Assembly: GCA_020630305.1 (NCBI GenBank)
Contig: JAHDBQ010000010.1
Location: 3,967-11,098, forward strand
DNA: 7,132 nt
Direction: 5' to 3'
From: Alphaproteobacteria bacterium
Lineage (GTDB): Bacteria; Pseudomonadota; Alphaproteobacteria; Rickettsiales; Rickettsiaceae
Part shown: positions 1-5,721 of the stretch, piece after piece
Position numbering within the stretch: the stretch's first letter is position 1
Layout of the letters: each line of letters opens with the position of its first letter
The notes under the pieces: generated by a model
What the model was told of the DNA's origin: nothing
What the model saw: the letters and a program-made list of their open reading frames with translations, nothing else
The model's database searches: none
Made by a program: the position numbers and the translations under genes

Positions 1-1515
1 CATTCCGCAACCTTCATCAGTAATATTTATAACTAGGTCCCGATGTATTATTTCAGCTGAAATTACAATCTTTGTAAAATCTTCTGAGTATTTTATACTG
101 TTTGATAGCAAATTATTAAATACTTGTATCATCCTGCGTTCATCACATATCAGCGAAGGCAAATTCCCTGGTATGTTTTGTATTATATCTATTTTACGCT
201 GATTAAATCTAGCTGTGCTCAATTGTACTGCTTCTTTGATCATGTTTTTAACTGGAGCTATAATATTTACAATTTTGAATTTACCTTCGATAATTTGATT
301 TTCATCTAGAATATCTGTGATGAAATCAAGAATAACCTGAGAGTTTTTATTAATACCAGTCACATATTTTTTATATTCTTCAGGCATTGGCCCCATTAAT
401 TCTTTTTGCATAATTTCAGAACCTGTTAGCATAAAACCAAGAGGAGATCTGATTTCATGAGCTGTAAATGCAAGAAAGCTAGTTTTTGCGGCAGTAGCAT
501 TTTTTGCTACCATCAAAGCCTTCTCGGTTTTGCTGCGAAGGTAGTTTTCTCTTTTATAAATAATGAAAATAATAATCACAGAAATTATAGCAAAGACGAT
601 AACCAACCCTAAGTTACGAATTAAGTCGTTGAGTATAGCGCTTCTGATAGTAGTCTTATCTATCGTTACTATTAAAATAAACGGCAAATTCCCTAATTTA
701 CTGACGTGATAATTTAGGCCACTTATCATATCTAAACGACTGAATGGAATGTCTTTTTTCGTCTGATGTATTATGTTTAAAACTTCTTCATTGAGTTTTA
801 AATCAGCTGTTACAATAGTACTTAAATTATCAGAACTAGCGGCAACTACGTTTAAATTTTCTTCTAAAATAACGAAGTTTAAATGCTTATTCTTCTTTTG
901 CTTATTTAAACTTGATATCATAGTTGCTAAATCATAGCTTAAGATAATTGACCCAATATATTTTTCACTTTCTTTAGAATAAATATTATCTATAATTTTC
1001 AAACTATTAGATTTATCTTTATAATGTTTGTTGTAAAATTTTATATTATTTTGCCAATCATCAGTAGTTGAGTATTTATCCGACATATTTTTCAGGTAAT
1101 CTAAATGTCTTGGGTTTTTAATTATACCATCATTGTTGGTAACTAATTCTTTGAAGTTTTTATTTACCCAGCTGTATTTTCGCCAACCAAAAAGTCTATT
1201 AAATTCATTAGAGCTTAAATGGTGCTGCAAAGTATGCTTAATGTGATTTAAATCATTTGGATTATTTTGAATATGTCTACCTATTAAATTTACCAAATAC
1301 CTAGAATGGTCAAGATTCTTGGTTATAATAGTCTCTAAGCGTATAGATTCATTATGCATATCCTTCATAACTTCATCTTTTTTATTAGAATAAATACTTA
1401 CAAATAAAATTAGCGTTAAGGCAAGGACAATCATTATCACTGCAAAAGTGATTATCTGCACATTGATTTTATGTTCAACTGATTTTTTTTGTAGTTCTTG
1501 CTGCTCTTGTTCCAT
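1..1515 (-). CDS. Membrane sensor histidine kinase, PleC/DivJ-like, C-terminus cut by the window edge
   Basis: The gene reads leftwards as 505 open codons with no stop, so its 3' end is outside the window. Seen: a first membrane helix at about residues 19-42, an extracytoplasmic region of about 258 residues, a second helix at about 302-320, then an H-box with AHEIRSPL whose phospho-acceptor is His353. An N-box follows (NNLLSNSIKYS, Asn472), and the first glycine box (DEGCGM) sits at 500-505, where the window stops. The rest of the ATPase lid is missing. After the H-box come GPMPEEYKKY and DFITDILDENQIIEGKF, matching the DHp pattern of alphaproteobacterial PleC/DivJ kinases; that subfamily call is inference. 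The outer region may be Cache-like (YIGSIILSYDL at 186-196, FVILEENLNVVAAS at 214-227, and 269-287). No PAS or HAMP domain is evident before the DHp. The ATG is supported by an in-frame TAA two codons upstream; no clear Shine-Dalgarno sequence precedes it. No response regulator gene is adjacent on the visible side. Confidence 0.93.
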   Translation of the reverse strand, partial: MEQEQQELQKKSVEHKINVQIITFAVIMIVLALTLILFVSIYSNKKDEVMKDMHNESIRLETIITKNLDHSRYLVNLIGRHIQNNPNDLNHIKHTLQHHLSSNEFNRLFGWRKYSWVNKNFKELVTNNDGIIKNPRHLDYLKNMSDKYSTTDDWQNNIKFYNKHYKDKSNSLKIIDNIYSKESEKYIGSIILSYDLATMISSLNKQKKNKHLNFVILEENLNVVAASSDNLSTIVTADLKLNEEVLNIIHQTKKDIPFSRLDMISGLNYHVSKLGNLPFILIVTIDKTTIRSAILNDLIRNLGLVIVFAIISVIIIFIIYKRENYLRSKTEKALMVAKNATAAKTSFLAFTAHEIRSPLGFMLTGSEIMQKELMGPMPEEYKKYVTGINKNSQVILDFITDILDENQIIEGKFKIVNIIAPVKNMIKEAVQLSTARFNQRKIDIIQNIPGNLPSLICDERRMIQVFNNLLSNSIKYSEDFTKIVISAEIIHRDLVINITDEGCGM

Positions 1516-1540
1516 AATTTATATTTCATTTTGCAAATTA

Positions 1541-1554
1541 TTACTGTATAGTAA
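1541..1554. repeat. Imperfect palindrome, possible operator 1
   Basis: TTACTGTATAGTAA has 5-bp arms (TTACT/AGTAA) around GTAT. It shares TATAGTAAAT (1547-1556) with the second dyad 38 bp away, and overlaps the candidate -10 of the kinase gene. Its binding protein, if any, is unknown. Confidence 0.4.
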
Positions 1555-1573
1555 ATAATCATATAAGTTGCAA
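1545..1573 (-). promoter_or_regulatory. Candidate sigma70 promoter of the histidine kinase gene
   Basis: On the minus strand a -35-like TTGCAA (1573-1568) and a -10-like TATACA (1550-1545) are separated by exactly 17 bp, each matching consensus at 4 of 6 positions. The predicted start near 1538 gives a leader of roughly 22 nt. The -10 overlaps the dyad at 1541-1554, so a repressor bound there could block it. This is prediction from sequence only, in an AT-rich region where chance matches are common. Confidence 0.4.
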
Positions 1574-1585
1574 CATTCCTGCTTT

Positions 1586-1600
1586 ATAGTAAATTACTAT
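1586..1600. repeat. Odd-centred perfect palindrome, possible operator 2
   Basis: ATAGTAAATTACTAT has perfect 7-bp arms (ATAGTAA/TTACTAT) around a single A. The TATAGTAAAT core (1585-1594) repeats that at 1547-1556 in the same orientation. The two dyads lie between the divergent start codons of the kinase gene and cysS. Operator function is inference. Confidence 0.45.
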
Positions 1601-1633
1601 TTAGAATAACGGAAATCAAATTTTTTTAAAGAT

Positions 1634-1647
1634 ATTATTATAATAAT
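1634..1647 (+). promoter_or_regulatory. Candidate cysS -10 element within a perfect 14-bp palindrome
   Basis: ATTATTATAATAAT is its own reverse complement and contains a perfect TATAAT at 1639-1644, only 9 bases before the cysS ATG. No good -35 is seen at 16-18 bp spacing. If this -10 is used, transcription would begin at or within a few bases of the start codon. A weaker alternative is TTGCAA at 1568-1573 with TAAATT at 1590-1595. Confidence 0.4.
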
Positions 1648-1653
1648 CCATAT

Positions 1654-3042
1654 ATGAAACTAACATTATTCAATTCAATTTCAAGAAAAACAGAAGTTTT
1701 TGAGCCAATAGATGCAAATTTAATTAAAATGTATGTTTGCGGTCCGACAGTTTATGACCATCCGCATATTGGAAATGCTCGAAGCGTAGTTGTGTATGAT
1801 TTGTTGTTTAGGGTGCTTAAAGAAATATATGGTACAGATAAGGTGCGTTATGTTCGGAACATTACCGATATTGACGATAAAATAATCAACAGGGCAGCGC
1901 AAGATAATATCACAATTGAGCAATTAACATCAAAAACCACCAAATATTTTCATGATGATATGGATTATCTTGGCTGCCTCAGACCGAGTATCGAACCAAA
2001 AGCAACGCAGCATCTTGATGGTATGATAAATATAATCGAAAAATTATTAGCAAAAGATATTGCGTATATTAGTAATAATCATGTCTATTTTGATATTACA
2101 AAGGCAAATGATTATTATAAATTATCGGGTAGATCAGCAGACAAGATGCTAGAATCTGTTAGAATAGATAGCAGCGCAGGAAAAAGAAATCCAGGGGATT
2201 TTGTGTTATGGAAGCCAGCAAAAGAAAATGACCCAGATTCTGCAAATTTTGATAGTCCATTTGGTTTTGGTAGACCTGGTTGGCATATCGAATGTTCGGC
2301 GATGATTTATCGCTTTTTGGGGCCAGATTTTGATATACATGGTGGCGGAGCAGATCTTATCTTTCCGCATCATACAAATGAAATTGCTCAAAGTTGCTGC
2401 GCGCATGAGGGGTCATCTTATGCAAGATTTTGGGTGCATAATGGTTTCCTGACCGTGAATCATGAAAAAATGAGCAAGTCTTTGAATAATTTTTTGACCG
2501 TGAAAGATCTGATTAAAAAAGAAATTAAAGGTGAAGTGCTAAGAATGTTTTTATTAAATGGGCATTACAGAAAACCAATTGACTATAACGATAAAGCCAT
2601 AAGTGATGCTAAGCAGATGCTTGATTATTGGTATAGAGCGCTTGAAAAAGTTCAAGAAGAAATCACTCCGAGTAAAAATATACCGGAAGAGTTCCTAAAT
2701 GCTCTGCTCGATGACTTAAATACTAATAACGCTATTCGCATCATTAACGACATGGCAAAAGAAATCTTTAGCAATGATAGCGAGATTGGTAAAAAAGATC
2801 TTGCTGCTAATATGCTTGCATGCGCTAATTTAATTGGCTTCTTAAATGTAAGCGCGCAAGAATGGTTCTCTTGTTTTTCGGGAGTAGATGTTGCAAAAAT
2901 CGAAGAATTAATTGAAGAAAGGCAAGAAGCAAAGCAAAATAAAGATTGGGGACGTGCTGATGCAATTAGAGATGAGCTGAAAAATATCGGCATAGAAATA
3001 GAAGACAAGGCAGGTGGCAAAACCTCTTGGAGGAAATTGTAA
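1654..3042 (+). CDS. cysS: Cysteinyl-tRNA synthetase
   Basis: This is a cytoplasmic class I aminoacyl-tRNA synthetase that activates cysteine with ATP and charges tRNA-Cys. Its 462 residues are close to the 461 of the E. coli enzyme, so it looks complete. Seen: the N-terminal CGPTVYDHPHIGNARS with the HIGH-type motif at 38-41, and the second ATP-binding signature KMSKS at 272-276. By alignment from memory with E. coli Cys28/Cys209/His234/Glu238, the catalytic zinc ligands are Cys29, Cys214 (HIECSAM), His239 and Glu243 (FPHHTNE). The C-terminal helical domain ends with the family-typical WGRADAIRDEL and a Trp near the terminus (TSWRKL). An in-frame TAA at 1627-1629 limits how far upstream the start could be. 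No Shine-Dalgarno sequence precedes the ATG, unlike pth, rplY and ftsZ. The gene is divergent from the kinase gene and convergent with pth, so it is probably transcribed alone. Confidence 0.98.
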   Translation: MKLTLFNSISRKTEVFEPIDANLIKMYVCGPTVYDHPHIGNARSVVVYDLLFRVLKEIYGTDKVRYVRNITDIDDKIINRAAQDNITIEQLTSKTTKYFHDDMDYLGCLRPSIEPKATQHLDGMINIIEKLLAKDIAYISNNHVYFDITKANDYYKLSGRSADKMLESVRIDSSAGKRNPGDFVLWKPAKENDPDSANFDSPFGFGRPGWHIECSAMIYRFLGPDFDIHGGGADLIFPHHTNEIAQSCCAHEGSSYARFWVHNGFLTVNHEKMSKSLNNFLTVKDLIKKEIKGEVLRMFLLNGHYRKPIDYNDKAISDAKQMLDYWYRALEKVQEEITPSKNIPEEFLNALLDDLNTNNAIRIINDMAKEIFSNDSEIGKKDLAANMLACANLIGFLNVSAQEWFSCFSGVDVAKIEELIEERQEAKQNKDWGRADAIRDELKNIGIEIEDKAGGKTSWRKL

Positions 3043-3070
3043 AAAAACTCATAATATAATATTTGTTTAG

Positions 3071-3100
3071 GTAGAGCTATAATACCCGCTCTATTTAATT
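3071..3100 (+). terminator. Weak hairpin between convergent cysS and pth
   Basis: The arms TAGAGC (3072-3077) and GCTCTA (3088-3093) form a 6-bp stem, extendable by a G-U pair, around a 10-nt loop. The sequence TTTAATTT follows on the plus strand, so it suits cysS better than pth. The right arm covers the pth stop codon (3093-3091). The U-tract is interrupted, so termination may be partial. Confidence 0.5.
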
Positions 3101-3660
3101 TCAGAGATAGTTTTTTTAAAAAGTTCCGTCTCTTTGTTTAGTAGTAGTTTTAGATTATCTGCAACCTTGTCTATTTTTAGCTGCATAGTAATTTGTTCAT
3201 CAGTAGAAAACTTACCAAGAACAAAATCAGAGCTGTCATGCCTCGAATCTTTAGGGCGTCCTATGCCTATTCTGATGCGGTGATAGTTTGGTCCAATATG
3301 GCTATCGATAGATTTTAGACCATTATGCCCGCCTGCACTCCCGCCTAATTTATATTTTACTTTATTTACTTCAATGTCTAAATCATCATGCAGGACGATA
3401 ATTTGTTCTGGTGTTATTTTATAAAAGTTAGCCATTGCTTGAACAGATTTACCGGAAAGATTCATAAAAGTTTGTGGCTTGCACAAAATAATTTTACCAA
3501 ACTCAGAATCTCCTGAGGCAACTAATGCGCTATATTTAGATTTATCATTCCAAGTCATATTACACTGATTAGCTAACGTCTCGGCAGCAATAAAGCCTAT
3601 ATTATGTCTGGTTTGTTCATATTCTATGCCTGGGTTACCCAGACCTACTATTAAAAACAT
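3091..3660 (-). CDS. pth: Peptidyl-tRNA hydrolase
   Basis: This cytoplasmic enzyme cleaves the ester bond of peptidyl-tRNAs that drop off ribosomes, recycling the tRNA. The product has 189 residues, close to the usual 190 or so. Seen: the N-terminal FLIVGLGNPGIEYEQTRHNIG with Asn9 and catalytic His19, FMNLSGK with Asn67, HDDLD with Asp92, and GGHNGLKS with Asn113. These correspond to E. coli Asn10, His20, Asn68, Asp93 and Asn114. YHRIRIGIGRP and DFVLGKF are further family signatures. The start is well supported by strong Shine-Dalgarno matches just upstream. It follows rplY on the same strand, the common bacterial order, but the 261-bp gap contains a terminator and a separate promoter, so it is probably expressed at least partly on its own. 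It converges with cysS. Confidence 0.98.
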   Translation of the reverse strand: MFLIVGLGNPGIEYEQTRHNIGFIAAETLANQCNMTWNDKSKYSALVASGDSEFGKIILCKPQTFMNLSGKSVQAMANFYKITPEQIIVLHDDLDIEVNKVKYKLGGSAGGHNGLKSIDSHIGPNYHRIRIGIGRPKDSRHDSSDFVLGKFSTDEQITMQLKIDKVADNLKLLLNKETELFKKTISEIK

Positions 3661-3665
3661 ATTTT

Positions 3666-3676
3666 TCCTTCCTCCT
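3666..3676 (-). promoter_or_regulatory. Strong tandem ribosome binding site of pth
   Basis: On the minus strand AGGAGG (3676-3671) is directly followed by AAGGA (3670-3666), leaving 10 or 5 nt to the ATG. It is the strongest Shine-Dalgarno sequence in the window and fixes the pth start. Confidence 0.85.
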
Positions 3677-3803
3677 CAGAATAAAACAAATACTAATAAA
3701 GTTTAGTGAATTACCATGATACTGATGTATTTGAAACTTTGTCTTTAATGATATCTCAATCATAAAATATTTTCTATAAACACCTTCAGCTCCAAGGTAA
3801 ATT

Positions 3804-3812
3804 ATTATACCA
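3804..3812 (-). promoter_or_regulatory. Extended -10 promoter of pth
   Basis: The minus strand reads TGGTATAAT: a perfect TATAAT (3809-3804) preceded by the TGn extension. The -35 region at 17 bp spacing (TATAAA) is weak, as is common for extended -10 promoters. Transcription would start near 3797 and give a leader of about 135 nt before the pth ATG. Confidence 0.6.
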
Positions 3813-3857
3813 TATAGTTGAATAGATTTATATTCCAAAATTTTTTACATATTACAT

Positions 3858-3897
3858 ATAATAAACAAAAGAGCTGGTCATTAAATGCCCAGCTCTT
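3858..3897 (-). terminator. Rho-independent terminator of rplY
   Basis: On the minus strand a perfect 9-bp stem AAGAGCTGG/CCAGCTCTT (3897-3889 and 3877-3869) encloses an 11-nt loop. It is followed by TTTTGTTTATT with the stem's own final TT adding to the tract. It begins 24 bp after the rplY stop codon. This is the clearest terminator in the window and separates rplY from pth. Confidence 0.88.
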
Positions 3898-3921
3898 ACT
3901 CTTTTTAGAATAGCGTTAGAA

Positions 3922-4572
3922 TTATTTTTCTGAGGATTCTTTTTTATCCTCAGAACCTTCCTCAGCTTCATCTTCAGATGTTGTTTCTTCAGAATCTACT
4001 TCCATTGATTTACCACGCTTACCAATTATTGAGACAATAACGAACTCAGGATTCTCTAGAAGTTTTGCGCCTTCTGGTAATGGAGCTTCTTTTGCTTTGT
4101 AAGAAGTTCCTATTTGCATCTCCATAGTATCGATTTCGATAGATCTTGGTAGATTATCTACAGGGCAAAGAATAGTTAGGAATCTTTTTACAATATTGAA
4201 GTAACCACCACGCTTGACACCTGTACATGATTCCTTGTTTTTGTAAACTACAGGAACCTGCATTTTTTGCATTTTTTTCTCAAGGAATACAAAATCAGCA
4301 TGGCGCACTATTTCAGTAATAGGGTTTAACTCAATCGCTTTGGGGAGTACTTTGTATTTTTTCTTGTCAATTTCAAACTCAAAAAGCTGAGAGAGGTATT
4401 GAGGCCTCCTGTAATATTTTGTTATTTCTTTTTCTTCAATAGCAACAGACATTGGTTTGTTACCAGCGCCGTAAATTGTTGCAGGAACCATGCCTTGTTT
4501 TCTAAGCTCTCTAGAAGCTCCTGTTCCAGTTTGTTTGCGCATTTCTGCTGTTAGAGTTACTGCTTCACTCAT
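3922..4572 (-). CDS. rplY: Large-subunit ribosomal protein L25, two-domain CTC/TL5 form
   Basis: This protein binds 5S rRNA in the large ribosomal subunit. At 216 residues it is the long CTC/TL5 type, not the short E. coli L25 of about 94. Seen: the N-terminal L25 domain (about 5-97) with the signature LRKQGMVPATIYGAG at 23-37 and HADF near its end. A C-terminal beta domain follows (about 98-187) with GVKRGGYFNIV, CPVDNLPRSIEIDTMEM and a PLPEGAKLL segment. The last 28 or so residues are a charged, Glu/Asp/Ser-rich tail, probably disordered; such tails occur in some alphaproteobacterial homologues. GGAG at 4586-4583 is a Shine-Dalgarno sequence 10 nt before the ATG. A well-spaced promoter and a strong terminator suggest a mainly single-gene transcript. 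pth lies downstream and a licD-like gene upstream on the same strand. Confidence 0.96.
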   Translation of the reverse strand: MSEAVTLTAEMRKQTGTGASRELRKQGMVPATIYGAGNKPMSVAIEEKEITKYYRRPQYLSQLFEFEIDKKKYKVLPKAIELNPITEIVRHADFVFLEKKMQKMQVPVVYKNKESCTGVKRGGYFNIVKRFLTILCPVDNLPRSIEIDTMEMQIGTSYKAKEAPLPEGAKLLENPEFVIVSIIGKRGKSMEVDSEETTSEDEAEEGSEDKKESSEK

Positions 4573-4620
4573 TGTATTATTTCTCCAAAATTTTTAGACC
4601 ACTAAACTTTAGCAAGCCGC

Positions 4621-4649
4621 AGTATATAGTTATTTTATTAATTATTCAA
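4621..4649 (-). promoter_or_regulatory. Sigma70 promoter of rplY
   Basis: The minus strand has -35 TTGAAT (4649-4644), a 17-bp spacer and -10 TATACT (4626-4621, 5 of 6 consensus). The predicted start near 4614 gives a leader of about 42 nt. The A/T tracts directly upstream could add an UP-element contribution. It is among the best promoter matches in the window. Confidence 0.6.
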
Positions 4650-4651
4650 GC

Positions 4652-4677
4652 AAAAAAAACTTTTTTATAAAAAAACG
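4652..4677. promoter_or_regulatory. A/T tracts upstream of the rplY promoter, UP-element-like
   Basis: The plus strand has runs of eight A, six T and seven A broken only by C and TA, ending just upstream of the rplY -35. Such tracts curve DNA and can contact the RNA polymerase alpha C-terminal domain. This fits strong expression of a ribosomal protein gene. The role is inferred from position. Confidence 0.4.
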
Positions 4678-4723
4678 TTTGTTGCTAAAATATTAGGTGT
4701 ATTAAATAATTTATTATGTGCCT

Positions 4724-5521
4724 TTAAATTCTATCTAATAAAGCTTTTTTTGGCAATGCGGGTTTTGCAAAACTGCCAGTAAGCTCTCTTTTGATGCTTC
4801 TGCTATGCTCTGGATTATTATGTTTCTTGAATATCACAACTTCTTCTAATACATTATTGCTGTATGCTCTTTTTAAGTGTGGTTCAGGCTGATTAGGTCC
4901 ATATAACTCAAGCGGGCCAAATTTGTATTTTTTAAATGGATATAACTCTTCTGGCTTAAACCATTCTCTATTGAACTTTTTTCTGACTGTCTCATCTTGG
5001 TACTCTATATTTCCTTGCTTATTAGTATGAACTGTAAATAAATCTATAAAGACATTGCTAGTGATATCTTTATTAGCATCTGTTTTGTATATTTTGTAAA
5101 CCGGAACGTTTATATCGCCTGACATTTTTATATCGTAGCCATGTTTAATAAACTCATCTTTTAAATTTAGTATATCATCCATTTGCTCAGCAAATACATT
5201 CAAGTCAATATCATCATCCCAAGGTATAAGCCCCTCATGACGCACAGCTCCAAGCAGGGTTCCAGAAGAAATAACATATTTTATGTTATGTTTGTCAAAA
5301 ATTTCAGTTGTATCTTTTACGATCTGATATAAATCCTGTACAATTTTTTCTTCTACAAAGGTATGTTTTATAACTTGGTCGGTTGAAATTAAATCAAGCA
5401 TTGATAGCATGTAGGAAGTTCTGCGATAAATTGTTCTAATAGTTATAGTGCTATAAATAATAGAGGCAATGAACATCAGAGATAATATAATTTTTCCAAT
5501 TTTTAAAACATTTCTTTGCAT
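4724..5521 (-). CDS. LicD-family nucleotidyltransferase-fold protein with N-terminal membrane anchor
   Basis: LicD-family proteins (fukutin-related fold) generally transfer phosphocholine or similar phospho-groups to surface glycans; the actual substrate here cannot be read from sequence. The product has 265 residues. Seen: a hydrophobic anchor at about 11-28 after a basic start, then the family core SSGTLLGAVR at 85-94 and IPWDDDIDL at 99-107 with the metal-binding-type acidic cluster. FIDLF, and FKPEELYPFKKYKFGPL followed by a Pro-rich segment and AYSN, match the family's later conserved blocks. All expected blocks are present, so it looks intact. No convincing Shine-Dalgarno sequence precedes the ATG. 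Met16 and Met38 are possible internal starts, but Met16 would cut into the anchor and Met38 would remove it. The gene is divergent from ftsZ and 151 bp upstream of rplY, with no clear terminator between, so some read-through is possible. Confidence 0.88.
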   Translation of the reverse strand: MQRNVLKIGKIILSLMFIASIIYSTITIRTIYRRTSYMLSMLDLISTDQVIKHTFVEEKIVQDLYQIVKDTTEIFDKHNIKYVISSGTLLGAVRHEGLIPWDDDIDLNVFAEQMDDILNLKDEFIKHGYDIKMSGDINVPVYKIYKTDANKDITSNVFIDLFTVHTNKQGNIEYQDETVRKKFNREWFKPEELYPFKKYKFGPLELYGPNQPEPHLKRAYSNNVLEEVVIFKKHNNPEHSRSIKRELTGSFAKPALPKKALLDRI

Positions 5522-5551
5522 GTAAATTTAGTAACTTTGATTTATAAGATA

Positions 5552-5580
5552 ATTTTAGTTAGCATATCCATGCTTTGCAA
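5552..5580 (-). promoter_or_regulatory. Candidate sigma70 promoter of the licD-like gene with a dyad in its spacer
   Basis: The minus strand has -35-like TTGCAA (5580-5575), a 17-bp spacer and -10 TAAAAT (5557-5552, 5 of 6 consensus). The predicted start near 5545 gives a leader of about 24 nt. The dyad AGCATATCCATGCT (5561-5574) lies wholly inside the spacer. Confidence 0.5.
5561..5574. repeat. Palindrome inside the licD promoter spacer, possible operator
   Basis: AGCATATCCATGCT has 5-bp arms (AGCAT/ATGCT) around ATCC. Unlike most dyads here it is not purely A/T. Its location between the -35 and -10 is where repressors and MerR-type activators commonly bind. The binding protein is unknown. 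Confidence 0.45.
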
Positions 5581-5600
5581 ATTAGTCAATAATATATTTT

Positions 5601-5630
5601 AAATGTGGGGTCCAAAAATGTGGTCACAAA
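5601..5630. repeat. G/C-richer repeat patch, unexplained; resembles an IS end
   Basis: AAATGTGG occurs twice (5601-5608 and 5616-5623), the first followed by GGTCC and the second by TCACA. The second copy forms a small dyad, TGTGGTCACA (5621-5630 region). The patch stands out from the surrounding A/T-rich spacer between licD and ftsZ. Its general look recalls terminal repeats of some IS families, but no transposase or partner end is present. Confidence 0.3.
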
Positions 5631-5658
5631 AAAATTACAGCTTGTGCGTGAATTGTGA

Positions 5659-5687
5659 TTGCTACAAATTAATATCTCGTATATTAT
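5659..5687 (+). promoter_or_regulatory. Candidate sigma70 promoter of ftsZ
   Basis: A -35-like TTGCTA (5659-5664), a 17-bp spacer and -10 TATTAT (5682-5687, 5 of 6 consensus) lie upstream of ftsZ. The predicted start near 5694 gives a leader of about 28 nt containing the AAGGA Shine-Dalgarno sequence (5710-5714), 7 nt before the ATG. A dedicated promoter fits ftsZ not being preceded by ftsA here. Confidence 0.5.
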
Positions 5688-5721
5688 CATTGTATTAGAA
5701 TAAAATTTTAAGGAAATAACT

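Noticed and set aside
124..309. A 61-codon plus-strand reading frame at the left end
   Set aside because: It lies antisense to the conserved DHp and ATPase part of the histidine kinase and shows no independent coding evidence.
2652..3020. A 122-codon minus-strand reading frame inside cysS
   Set aside because: It is a shadow of the cysS C-terminal coding sequence, rich in Ser, Leu and Ile as expected from reversed codons, with no domain signature.
3635..3838. A 67-codon minus-strand reading frame upstream of and overlapping pth, with an internal ATG at 3763 that could give a 42-codon leader peptide
   Set aside because: Neither ATG has a Shine-Dalgarno sequence, the first lies upstream of the predicted pth transcript start, no domain is recognisable, and its 3' part simply reads the pth ribosome binding site and start in another frame.
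3698..4611. A 12-bp inverted repeat, CACTAAACTTTA, shared by the rplY and pth leaders
   Set aside because: At this A/T content a 12-bp match within 7 kb is expected by chance, and the two copies lie in opposite orientation relative to their genes.
4690..4720. A/T-only inverted repeat just after the licD stop codon as a terminator
   Set aside because: The arms are about 5 bp of A/T only and no U-tract follows on the minus strand, so it would not form a stable terminator.
5650..5710. Possible CtrA binding site (TTAA-N7-TTAA) near the ftsZ promoter
   Set aside because: TTAA near 5669 is not followed by a second TTAA at the right spacing; only TATA-like sequence is present, so the consensus is not met.
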